Positions 45,841-57,700 of a stretch of 64,000 bases of DNA are shown here, in pieces. The notes beneath the pieces are model-generated. The model searched no databases and was not told the origin of the DNA. It worked only from the letters and a program-made list of their open reading frames with translations. Each line of letters opens with the position of its first letter. The first letter of the stretch is position 1. This DNA is from Azadirachta indica (Eukaryota; Streptophyta; Magnoliopsida; Sapindales; Meliaceae), in contig CM040447.1 of the NCBI GenBank assembly GCA_022749755.1, forward strand, positions 9,046,087-9,110,086, in the 5' to 3' direction. The position numbers and the translations under genes were made by a program.

Positions 45841-46529
45841 TGTCTCTTTCTTCTCGACCCTCTCACTGTACTCTTACTATCTTTATTTTTGGCTTGGTTC
45901 TTCTCATAGGAGATGGAGTTCAGGATTTCATTTTTTCACTTTTGTTTTTTGTTTTGTTTTTATTAATAAGTATAGATTTTCACCTAAATCTAAATCTCCG
46001 ATGGTATACTTCCACTTGGTGGATTATATTCACTTAATAATAATTTATGTTCACATAAATTTAAATCTGCGATGATTTTGTGGATTTTTATTTATTTACA
46101 TTATTGTTGTAATTTTTTCTTTTAGATTTGTAACTTTTAAGATTTACATGAAGAGATTTGATGTGTTATTATTCAGATCTTGGAGATTATCTACTAAATC
46201 AAATACATTGCAGAAGGTTTAATGCAATTTCAATTAAAAAGATCACACCAAAGGATGAAGAGAAAAAGTAAAGAGTTGTGGAATATGGTCCAGGAGAGCT
46301 CTAAATTCAATTTCTTTTTCTATGATTTATTGTTTACTTTTTTGTTCAAACATATAAAAAACATTAAATATGAACGTGTTATTTTATTTTCTCTTATCAC
46401 CTGAGAAGCTTTAAGATCTATCTTGTTGTCTATTGTATATGATCTCTGCAACATCCTTATTGGAATAGGTGTAATGTTTGTTGATATCAATGAAGTCTAA
46501 TTAACTGTTTGTTTCCAAAAAAAAAAAAA
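45841..46529 (+). repeat. Poly(A)-tailed retroposon-like repeat, copy 1
   Basis: Starts with pyrimidine-rich sequence (CTCTTTCTTCTC), contains CACCTAAATCTAAATCTCCG and GATTTACATGAAGAGATTTGA, and ends TTAACTGTTTGTTTCC plus 13 A. Copy 2 follows directly in the same orientation. The poly(A) end suggests a LINE- or SINE-like origin. No reverse transcriptase seen. Confidence 0.65.
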
Positions 46530-47253
46530 GCTTATATTCTCTCTTTTTCTCTCATTTCTTCTCTTTTCTGTTGGCGCTCTCATTGCACTTTTACTATCTT
46601 TACGTTCAGCCTAATTCTTCTCACCGACTCCATCTCCAGTGAAAATTCTTTCGTTTTTTTGCTTTGCTTTTATTAGTAAGTGTAAATTTTTACCTAAATC
46701 TAAATTTATGGTGGTATACCTCCACTTAATAGATTATATTTACTTAACGGTCGTTTATGTTTACCTAAATTTAGATTTGCAGTAATTTTGTGGATTTTTA
46801 TTTAACATTATTATGGTAATTTTTTCTTTCAGATTTGTTACTTTTGAGATTTACATGAAGAGATTTGATTTGTTTCTGTTCAAATCAGGGAAATTATCTA
46901 CTACTTCAAGTATGGTGTAAAAGATTTAATACAATTTTAATAAAAAAGATCACATCAAAGAATGGAAAGAAAAAGTAAAGAGCTGTGGAATATGGTCTAG
47001 AAAAGCTCTAAATTTAAGTTCTTTTTCTATGATTTATTGTTTACCTTCTTGTTCAAACATTAAAAAAGAAAAAAAATCCCAAATATGAAAGTGTTATTTT
47101 ATTTTCTCTTAACCTTAGTAACTTTAAGATATGTTTGGTTGTTTATTGTTTTTTGATTTCTACAACATCCTTATTGAAATGGGTGCATATTTGTAAAATT
47201 GTAATGTTTGTTGAAATGAAGAAGTTTAATTTATTGTTTGTTTTAAAAAAAAA
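46530..47253 (+). repeat. Poly(A)-tailed retroposon-like repeat, copy 2
   Basis: Direct repeat of copy 1: TTTTTACCTAAATCTAAATT, GATTTACATGAAGAGATTTGA and GCATATTTGTAAAATTGTAATGTTTG with moderate divergence, ending TTATTGTTTGTTTT plus about 10 A. It shares start, internal order and tail with copy 1. Confidence 0.65.
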
Positions 47254-50200
47254 TAATACAAGATTGACATAATTTATATATATATATATATATATATACA
47301 TATGGGATAGAATTAGTAGATCTTTTTTTTTACACAAATTTTTATGTCAACTACTAACCTTTGTATTAAGGGAATGTGAAGAGGTAAGATTGCATTTGAT
47401 AAATATAAAAAATTTATGAATTAACAAATCTTTTTTTGAATATTTATATATTATAATAATTTTTAAAAATGCATTAGTTTTTTTAGATAAATTAATTAAT
47501 TAAAATAATTTTTATTTAAATTTTCAAGTTTTTCAATTCACAAGTGATAATTAAAATAGTTATTGAAATTTTTTGAGTTTTTTAATTATAAATGATAATT
47601 TAAATAAAAAGAAATAATGAAGAGAGATATAATAAAGAAGAGAAAAGTAAGAGAGATATTTACAAATTATTAGGTAAGAAAGGAAAATTAAAAAGATATA
47701 AAAGACCTTAATAAATGAATTTGTAAGAATTTATAATTTTGACTTTCTACATATCTTTAATTTAAGGGCTGATAATTGATGGTATTTTTTTTAGGTTTCT
47801 AAAATAAAATTATCTAAAAATAAAAAATAATAAAACCTAAATTTGTTGTAATGAAAAAAACCATTTATTAATAAGACATTTTGTAAAGCCTGAGTACGAA
47901 TTTTTTTTAAAAAATTTTATAATCTAAAAAACATATTATTTAATTAAAAATTAAAATAAAAAAAAAAAAAAAACAAAAGCAATTATAGTCTTAATAAAAA
48001 GATGTTTATTTTTTTATATTTTTTGTATTAGTTTAGGCCTAATACAAATTTAATTTAATTAAGGGCAAATGTGTTAAATGAAAAAATATACTAAGAGTTA
48101 GCAGATATGTTATGATGGTAGTTACCAAAACTGTAATTTTGAAACATTAGGGATGAAGTAGTAATATCAATTTCTATCAGAGACAAAATTGGTATTTTTT
48201 CTTTGGAGTATTTATTTCAATGGGGGTACTATGCATACCATGTTTCTAACACTAGATAAAAGTATTTTTCTATATTAATATTTATTATATTTTCCTCTTA
48301 ACGAGAGAAATAAAGTATTCAAAACTTGTTTGGAGTACAAAACAATATATACTCGAAATTTATTTTGTACTCATATTCGAATATATTGATTCATATTTGT
48401 AACTAAAATTAGAATTAGTTTAATGATTAATTCTAAATTTTAGTTAAGTACAATTGAGATATTGCAATTTATAAAAGCAAAAAGAAGATTAGTATTTCAA
48501 TCTCTTTCAAAAACATATTTATAAATTAATTTCAAAATAATTGTCAATCGTCATTTACAGTGTTTACTTAAAACTTTATGCAAATTCTATATAGTTGTAA
48601 CAATCAAAATTAAAATTTTATCTTTTATCCATTTAAAATTCATATTTTTTAGTTTTTGGATTTAAATTTAAACAATTTAAAATTTATGTAAACTGTGTTA
48701 ATTCTTTAATTTATTTTATAATTAAATAACTAATTAATGGCAGTAGTGAGGACATTTTTATTTTTCATTTTTCAATGTTACAAATTACAAAGTATAAAGT
48801 TTTACATTTAATCATTTTTACTTCATTTCATTTTATATCTAAATAACAAATTATATTTAATAATACAAATAAATATTACAAATTAGAAACTTACAAAAAA
48901 AATTCTACTAGTCTTTCTATTTTAGGTCGGTAGAAATTGAAATTCAATAAAAGTATAATATAATTACTATAGAAGTTCAATATATTTATAAAATTAAAAA
49001 TTTATATTTTATTTATGTAAAATTTTATATTTTTAGATTTAATTTTAAAAATTGTAGTTCTTGTTAACCAAAATTACGAGTAATTAAAGTTGGTATTAAA
49101 TTTTATTTTAATAAATTTATGAGTTCAATTTTATTATTTAAATCATTTTTTTTAATGATAAACAGTAACCAATTATTGACCGGGTCACTGTTCATGAATA
49201 GACAATAGCCCAAATAATAAAGCAACCCAGCACAGCCCAATGCATAAATAGTACTGACACAACCTAGCGCAGCATGGTACTATTTATAACACGGCACGTG
49301 GGCCTTTTTTCTTTACTCTCAGTATATAAATAGTATTGTGCCGTACCTACACTATTCATGAGTTAAGCTATGCCAAACTCAGGGCAAGCCATCTATTTTG
49401 CCACCTTTAAATATATCATTAATTTATTGAAAATCATTACTCCATTCTAAATAATAGTAGAATAATTATTTTATCCTTATTTTAATTAAAAAAAAATGAG
49501 TAACAACATTTTAAACCCCAAACTTGGCCAAACAACAAATGAAGACACACTTGCCTATTGTTACATTAATTTGTTAAATAGTGATAAGTACAAATTTATC
49601 CTTATTATTTGGATTTAAATGAATGTTGTACCATTCATTTTTGATATAAAATATAAACATAAAAACTCTAATCTACCATCTCCAATTATGCCACCACTAT
49701 CACAATCTCTTTTTTCATCTTCTATCTTTTCTATTATTTTTCATTTTTTCTCTTTATCACTTTAGCTGTCATGACCATTCTCTTTCTTTCAAATGCAAAT
49801 TTCTCCAAGTTATATCTAAAAAATATCGATAAAAGCGACAATAACTGTCCAAACAAATGCCAACAATCTTTGTTGTGGTTTTTTTTTTTTTTTTAACAAA
49901 AAAAGTCAAATTAAAGTCATGTGTCATAAGTTCAGGTTTGTATTTTTGGTGATTTATCTCTTAGGTGGCTTTTGTTAGTGATTTTGAGGAAGAACAGTAA
50001 TTGAGATGATAGGAATTAATAGTAGAGGGAATAAGTTTTTAAAACCATGATAAGGGATTTGGTCGATGGCAAGAAAATAGTAGGAGAAATTAATCTATTT
50101 TTCTAAAAAAATATGACAAAAATGTTGATGCATTTTTCAATAAAAAAATGGGAGGAGAAGTGTGTTTCCTTTGAATTTTTTATTTACTGTAACAAAATTA

Positions 50201-50504
50201 TGAGTTTTTAATATTGGTCAGAAAAAGTGAATTATATCCTTAAAAATTTTAATAGATGATGATAAATGTAATAGTAGAGATTAAAATATTATAATTAATT
50301 AAAGTATATCATGATTTGTTATTTCATCAAAGTTTAGGAACTAAAACTAAAACTATATTATTATTTTTTATTGTTAACTAAAAATAAGAGTAAAATAGTC
50401 GTTTTACTGCTATTTGCAGGTGGAGTTATAACTTTTAATAAATTAATGATATCTCTAATGTATGAATAAATTAGAGGACAAAAGTAAAAATAACCCTGTA
50501 GGTA
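47254..50504. other. AT-rich intergenic, no gene recognised
   Basis: Begins with a (TA)n run (47,276-47,298). A short block near 47,310-47,400 recalls the nearby MITE family. At 49,180-49,400 there is a GC-richer repeat with TACTATTTATA and CAGCACAGCCC-type motifs, similar in style to 15.86-15.97 kb. The rest is low-complexity AT-rich sequence with poly(A/T) runs. No open frame supports a gene. Confidence 0.5.
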
Positions 50505-50675
50505 TAGATATAGATATATAAATATAAATAAAAATAAAACTAAAAAAAAAATAAATATAAAATATAATATAAATATAAATATAAATATAAATATAAAGAT
50601 GAATATATAAATATAAAAACATAATTATAAATATAAATATAACTAAAACTATAAATATAAATATAAAAATAAATT
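50505..50675. repeat. Degenerate (ATAAAT)n minisatellite
   Basis: About 170 bp made almost only of ATAAAT and TATAGA variants. Confidence 0.9.
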
Positions 50676-51870
50676 ATGGCAACAACTGATGGTATTCAAA
50701 GGGCATGGGTGAGAGATGAAACACAAACAGTTACAACGGGAAACAGAATGAAAGGAAAAATAAAATATTTTTTTAACTTTATATTTGATTTACGTGAGTG
50801 GTTAAATCCTACTTACAATTCTGTAATACTCGTCTCTCCAATTAATCAATGTGATGTAAAGATCCATTTTGCCCTTAAAAACCAAGTTTTTCCCGTTAGA
50901 AACCCGAGGGTAGGGGGATTTGATATTTTTATAACAATGAGGAGATAAATATATATATTTCAAATATAAAAAAGGACAAATTGTCGTTTTCTCACTCCCT
51001 TTTATTAAGGTCCATCCAATTTAACTTAACATCGTACGACTGAAATCAGCTTTTCATTTATCAGGATTGCCAGAAATGAATTAGTAGAGATTTGAACTTT
51101 AGCTTGGATAATTGATAATTCATACCACTATGCCAATAACACATAATATGGTATATTATGAAACTGATGCGTGTGTATATTTGTGTGTGTTTGCAAGAGC
51201 ATTTATAATAAAAAACTATATTTTGGATTTTATAATTAAAATAAAAAATTAAATACGAATAAAAATAATTTTTTATTTTGAATGTTCTCGTTATAGATTT
51301 ATATTACCAGTTTTATGATATGCTATTAAATGTGTTATTGATATAGTTGTAAGTGTTTTATTTTTATTGTCGAAGTCCAGCTATTAATGAAAGTTAGCTC
51401 ATTAACGCAAATTATATCTTTAAGTACTGTACTATTGCGTTTCAATACATTCTGAATTATGAGATAAAATTAAACATAAAGTAGTCAACTGAAAATATTC
51501 TTTCTTAAATTATTTTAATACTATTTCACTATCCAGTTAAATGAACGATGAAAAAATTAGGTTAGCATTGCGTTTTCAAGGAAAAAAAATCTTTTGATTC
51601 CCCCTTACATACTATGAAATTCCAAACCCAATTACTAACCAATGCCATTCAAAGAGCTTAATATGTATTTTGCTTTTGCTATTGATAGCATAAGATATCT
51701 AAGAGACCATAACATGGTTTCTTTCTCTGATATAGAAGTAGAAGCATAAGGAATAAATTGTCGCTTGCAAAAGTAGGTGTGACTGTAAGAATTCTGTAGA
51801 TAAATTATGAGAAATGGCTTACTTACTCCAGTAAGGCGAAGACAATTCCAACTATTCAGTTGCAGAACAT
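50676..51870. other. Intergenic; one 90-codon open frame not accepted as a gene
   Basis: An open frame at 50,676-50,948 has no recognisable family, starts immediately after the minisatellite, and lacks neighbouring exons. The remainder is the 3' flank of the minus-strand thioesterase gene. Confidence 0.5.
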
Positions 51871-54649
51871 TCACAGTTTACTACTTGGGCCAAAGATGTA
51901 CATACTGTGACGACCCTGAGCAATAAGTTTTCCGGTATTTTTCTCCCTCAAATCAACACTGATAACATTAATAACCCTCCCGACCTTTAAAACCTTGGCC
52001 TCAATCTCGATCTCCTCCTGGGTTACGAGCATACAGAACAAAAACAAAAACAAAAAGCAAACATTAGCTTCCACACATTTATGAGAAATGTATTCATCTC
52101 TCGCATCAAGCATGTGTACACATATCTGTATCCATTCTACAAATATATAGAGGGACTGCAAACGACTGCCTGGTTTTCTTCTAGGGCTATACAAGTTTGA
52201 CTTCATACAAATGCATAAACACATAAAACTAAAACAGGAATTCAATGTATATTTGATAACAAGAGGCAATCAGACCTACAAAATATTGCAACCAATATTC
52301 ATCAACCGGGGTTCAGGCTGACATTCAAATTTTCATGTTGGATCCTTACCTTTATAAATTCTTATTTCCTTTCTCTATTTGCAGTATATGTCTCACTAAC
52401 AGTTTCACCAAAATCAACAAGGTGGTGTCTCACTCAAGCTCGACTACTCAAACCACTGTTTTGTTTCCCATTTAACTGTCATTAAGGGTTCATTCTGTTA
52501 AAACATAAACTAGTTTCTAGCGCATACATCAATCAGCCGCCTCACAATGAGCATGCTCTTTCAGGGTTGGTTCAAGCTCAAGGGTTCAAGAAAAAGGTGG
52601 ATATTCTGAGTGACAGATTATTTGCAAAAATTGTATTGGTAAGAAATCATCCAAAGGACCTTTTAATTCTACTTAGTCATTATCTTTAATATATTCTCTA
52701 CACATTAGCAAACTGTTTGCCATCAAGGACAAGTTCAGCAAAGCAAGTGTTTTTGTATTTTATTTAGCTTGTTTAAAGAGGGAAAATAGTATGCTCAAGA
52801 TATTTCCACATCTATTTATTGACCAGGTTAAAAAAAGCTAAGTGAAACAAGGCATAGGAGACTTCCTCACTCACTCATGAATGAGAAAATGCAAACAAAA
52901 GCTTAGAGAGACTAATATAGCATGATTATCCTGGTAAAAATGCTTTGTGAAGTCCTTAACCATTTAGTCAGATTTTTGTTTTTTTTATAATAACTCAGTC
53001 AGGTCTTATTTCATTAAGAAAAAAATGCAAGCAAGGAAAGAGTAGAATGAAAGCATGAAGCGTGAAGGCAGAACATGAACCTGAACAACAAATGTAAGAA
53101 AATTTCCTCTTGGTCACATGAACAGTCTCATTATTTGCAAATTGAGGAGCCAACAAGGTCAATTCAAATTTTATTAGACACCCAGAATCTCTTTCAAAGA
53201 ATTCTAACATTTTGATGTATTCCTGGCTGCTTAAGCTTATACAGAATAAAGGTATTTATTCGTCCAAAGTAGACTGTATTCCCCTGCCAATTATCACCTT
53301 CATGCTCCCTGCTTAAATTACTAAAATCTTGGCTTATCAAGGGGCTCCAATACCTAAATGTTTGCATGATATTACCAGAGGTGGCCCTCCACATTTCTTC
53401 CAGCAACCGAGGATCAAATGACCTCATAGAAATTGACTCTTCTATTAATCATTAGTGTCTCACTAGGGCCTTCAAAGAGTCACTCCTGAAAAAAGAATAG
53501 TAGGCTCCTACAAATATTTATTATAAGAACTACAAAATGTTTTGATTATTAATCTTCTCTTTCCAACTGCTGACCACATTAAATTATAGAGTAAAATTCT
53601 CAATAAGAGTGCATTTGAACAAGAAACAGGTTTCCTAATAGCTAAACCAGAGCACTTCAAACTCAAGTAAAGGAAATAGACCAGCATGACAACTGAACAT
53701 CCGCTATTGACACTAAAAACAGAAAATCTAAAATAATACAAACATCTCCACAATCTTAAACTTCAATTTACCAAAATTCGAGGTCAATCCTATTGCATAG
53801 ATATTTTATCAAAAGAATGAGAAAGAGGGATGCAACTGCCCAACCAAGATAGTTCTAAGAATTGGATCCCATGTAGAAACCACCACTGGAGCCCACATTA
53901 GCTTCGTTAGTTTTTTTGAGGCCACCTTGAGCATATATGGTAGAGACGCTTGTAAAATTTATTGGTCCATGGGTTCTTCTTAGCACATACAAATATGTAC
54001 ACTTAGAAATAGTGTTTAAAATAGTCAAGTCTAGGTTAGCTAAGAAGATAATAAGATTCCCAAAGGAACATTAACGGAATCTTTATCTAATATCCCCAAG
54101 CAACATAAACCCAGATTAACACAAATTATTTAGCCAAAAATTTACAGGAATATACATATGGATTGAAGAAAATATTTGATAGCAAAAATTCTTAACAGAG
54201 AATAAGAAGAACTTACATCAGCACAGGCAGCATCCAAGTAAGAAACATTAATATCCACTGAAACTCTATCCATGCAAACTCCAAGAGTGTATAGTGCAGC
54301 CGATCCCAACGTATCCACCAGCGTAGCAATGACCCCACCATGCAATAAATTATCAGCGTTCTTAATAACAAATCAACAAAAAACAAAGACCAAAACATCA
54401 GACAAAAAATGAATTGGGTTCAATTGGGTCATTGTAAAAGCAGGGCTTAAGGTTCACCAATAACTGATGAGGTAGTTTCATGGAGCAAACGAGACGACCA
54501 GGGTGGATGCGGTCAACGTGAACGTGTTCCAAGATGAAGCGTTCAAAGAATCTCGAAGGAAGCGACGACATTAATGTAGCCGCTTTGTGCTCATCTTCTA
54601 TTCCTCCTCCTCCCTGCTCCAAATATTTCTTTACTGATTCAAACTCCAT
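51871..54649 (-). CDS. ACOT13-like hotdog-fold acyl-CoA thioesterase, intact, 160 aa
   Basis: Minus-strand exons 54,649-54,458, 54,360-54,217 and 52,017-51,871, with GT..AG introns of 97 bp and 2.2 kb, all phase 0, total 483 nt. The protein starts MEFESVKKYLEQGGGG and continues FFERFILEHVHVDRIHPGRL. Exon 2 gives NADNLLHGGVIATLVDTLGS, then VSVDINVSYLDAA, the hotdog core with the HGG and Asp region used by PaaI/ACOT13-type thioesterases. Exon 3 starts EEIEIEAKVLKVGRVINVIS, followed by AQGRHSMYIFG and a stop. It should hydrolyse medium- or long-chain acyl-CoA, forming a tetramer as family members do; no targeting peptide is obvious. It is a paralog, in opposite orientation, of the frameshifted gene at 35.4-38.3 kb, with the same exon structure. 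A Mutator-like element ends about 105 bp upstream of its start codon. Confidence 0.92.
52018..54216 (-). other. Large second intron of the intact thioesterase gene
   Basis: 2.2 kb without recognisable coding exons or transposon ends. Its size is close to that of the paralog's intron 2, consistent with duplication, but sequence similarity is not evident by eye. Confidence 0.6.
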
Positions 54650-54755
54650 TTTCGAACAATTATCCGGTCTTTTGTAAGTATCTCAGCTTCAGACCATCAA
54701 TCATCTGTTAAAAAAGCTATTTAATCCAATTCAAGTTGATTTAAAGGTAAAATAA

Positions 54756-57700
54756 GGGATTTAACCAATTTTGACCAGTATTCCCTCCTAACTTTCAATT
54801 TGGACCACCTGTCTAATTTCATTCAAAAATGACTGCTCTGACAAATTTCGGATCAAATTGCTCTGGCGTCATATCCCTTTTCTCTACCATTTCTGTTTTC
54901 TGTTTTCTCTCCTCCGAGTTCGCCCGAATTTCTCTCCAAAAAATCCAATCTTAATTTCAACACCCAACCGAAAGCATCCATTAACCTTGTCATTCTTACA
55001 CGTTATAACAAATAATAATTGTAACCAATCTAAGATTGATTACAAAGTTGAGATTCAATTTTTTTATTTTTTCAATTTAGTTAATTAAAAGTGTATTGTT
55101 TTATATTATTTTACATAAAAATAGATAATGTAATAGTCGGAGTTGGTAGATTTACTATAATTTTGAGAGCCGTACGAGAAAAATAGTGAAATACACATAT
55201 TAAAGATGATCTAGATGGACGAACTAGAAACTAGAGCAGGCAAGAATTCTTACTTGCTCGAGACTTAACTCTCAAACTTGACGGTTGTTGCAAATATTAA
55301 CAATAAATTTTACCTTTAGAGCATCTATAAACTTTAATAATTTAAACTACTTATTGAGCATGGGGGCATATTGTGCACTGATCACCGAGCACATTAAGGG
55401 AAATATACACAGTGTCAACAAACCTCTAGTCACGTGAAATGAGACCCCCTTCTCTATCACGGATCCTTCTAAGTCAGTCTTGGAGTAGAACTGCCCAAGA
55501 GTAAGCTTCCTCCTCTTATAACCATTCCATGCCACACAGAGCATTATATGCAACTTGGTAACCATTATATGTGAGCAGGCAAATGCACAATATAAGAACC
55601 TAGTAAGAACATACATTAGGTCATTATTTGTTGGATACTTACATATAAATGTAGAGACGCGACTGTTTAATTCTGTGGCACCATCTGCCTTATCATCATC
55701 TGATGATGGCTTAACAAGTCCATGCACTTGGTAATATGTTGCACAAAAATATTTGATCAATTTTAGATACTATACATATATAAGTAAATATGGAGTGCAA
55801 ATTGATATCAGTAAATGTGAAGTGTAAAGTGATATTATACATTTATAAGTAAATGTGAAGTGCAATGTGATATAAGACATTAAACTGAGTTTAACTAAAT
55901 GAATTATCACATACTTTGTCCTCTAGCCAATTGCTTAGCTCAAGAATGACTTTAACACAATCGGGGGTTATTATAATAGTCTCGCCCTCAATCTGTGCCC
56001 CTAATGTAGCTAATCACTATTGGAAACTGGCATACAACCTAGCACGAGGCTGTAACTCATATCTTACCTGGTATTATGCTCATCGCGTCACGGTCAATGT
56101 ACGAAATGGGTTAATGTATAGGCTCCCGTAACATTAGTTCTTTCTTGTACACATGTCCGAATCGGCTTTGCGGATCTAAAGGAGGTGGGATGGAAAGGAT
56201 GTGGACATTTGTCTTATTTTTATTGCCAACATCATTGTCTTGTCATGACAACGAAAACCATAAAAGAATATACTATTTTATGATAGGGAAGAAATTGGAC
56301 ACAGTTTCCTTAAAAATGTATACAAACCAAAAGCATTTTAATCTTACATAAGCAATAATGTAGACAATGCACCACACATGCAAAGCACATTAAAACTTAA
56401 ACAATTGGCAGCCTAAGGCACCCTTAATACACTAAAAAAATATTGCAATAAAAAACATGCAATGGTACCTGACTCATAAGCTATTTGTCTAAGCGAAAAA
56501 ATCCACAAAATTCATCTATGAAGCTTAACAAGGCGTCTATCTAATGGTACAAAGCTTCCTCATGGTTTCGAGCAATCACCTCCTACCTATCTTTGAATAC
56601 CTCGAACTTGTTGTGCAATTCTTGAATAACACGTGAAATGTCTGTGATATGGGATGATCGAATTGGTAAATGATCGACAAGCACCTCTATCCCTAATGAC
56701 CTATGTTCGTGGTTGCTCCCCTAAGGCTGCTTCCCCTACAAAATGTCACATAAGATGCTTAGATAGAAGAATTTGTATTCCATATGTAGTACAAATGCCA
56801 CAGAAGCAAGAGAAAGTTATTAAACTGAAAATATAAACATATTGTTATACCTTTTTTGGCCTTTTTGAAGTCATTGGTGTCTATTGTGGAGTTGGTGATA
56901 TAGGAGGAGTCCAATGTAAATCACGTGTGATTGGGCATCTATGGCCACATGACCTCCATACTCACCCTCCGGAGGGCTGATAATATCCTTAAGTCCCAGC
57001 GCATATGGTTGTAGTAACTCTTCATTCGTGGGATCTAAAAATGGTATCACTATTGGTAGTTGTAAGAGGGAAAAAAAACAAAACTATAGTATCCTTAAAA
57101 CAATGATATAATATCGACTAATTATCAATTGTCATATGAAACAATGCATACAGTCTCAACTTTAAAGAGTGACAATTTGGATCTGGCATTCCTTGCTAGA
57201 GAATGCCAACATAGCATGCATGACAAACGATTGTTCATGCACTGCCTAAACATAGACCCTGCATTAAGACAATCTTATAAATCCACACTTGTTGAAAATT
57301 AACATAAATTTAGTGTTAACAAAGATAAAAGGTGCTAAGTTTAAGTGTCATTCTATACTTGAAACTTTATTAGAAATCTTTCAACATTATACTTGTTCAT
57401 ATGTTTCTTCCCCTTTGCCTTAGCCTTTTTTCCCTTAACTTTAAAATGCATGGCCTAGCCTCCAAACACTCAACTCAATGACCAATACAGGTATCGCCAA
57501 GCTACAGAACCCCATAGATATCAACTGAAGTTGTCTAAGTCATCAACAATCTCTAATATCCACGTGTCTGATTGGTATCTGGATATCTATTGATAAGGAT
57601 ACGCTCTAGTAGAAAGCATAGTGATAACTTCACTGTATCCACTTCATTGATTGTCCTCAAGTCAAGATCGGTTTAGACTTTGTAAATGGTATCTAAATTG

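Noticed and set aside
50676..50948. 90-codon open frame starting ATGGCAACAACTGATGG
   Set aside because: No recognisable domain, adjacent to a minisatellite, no partner exons; likely chance.
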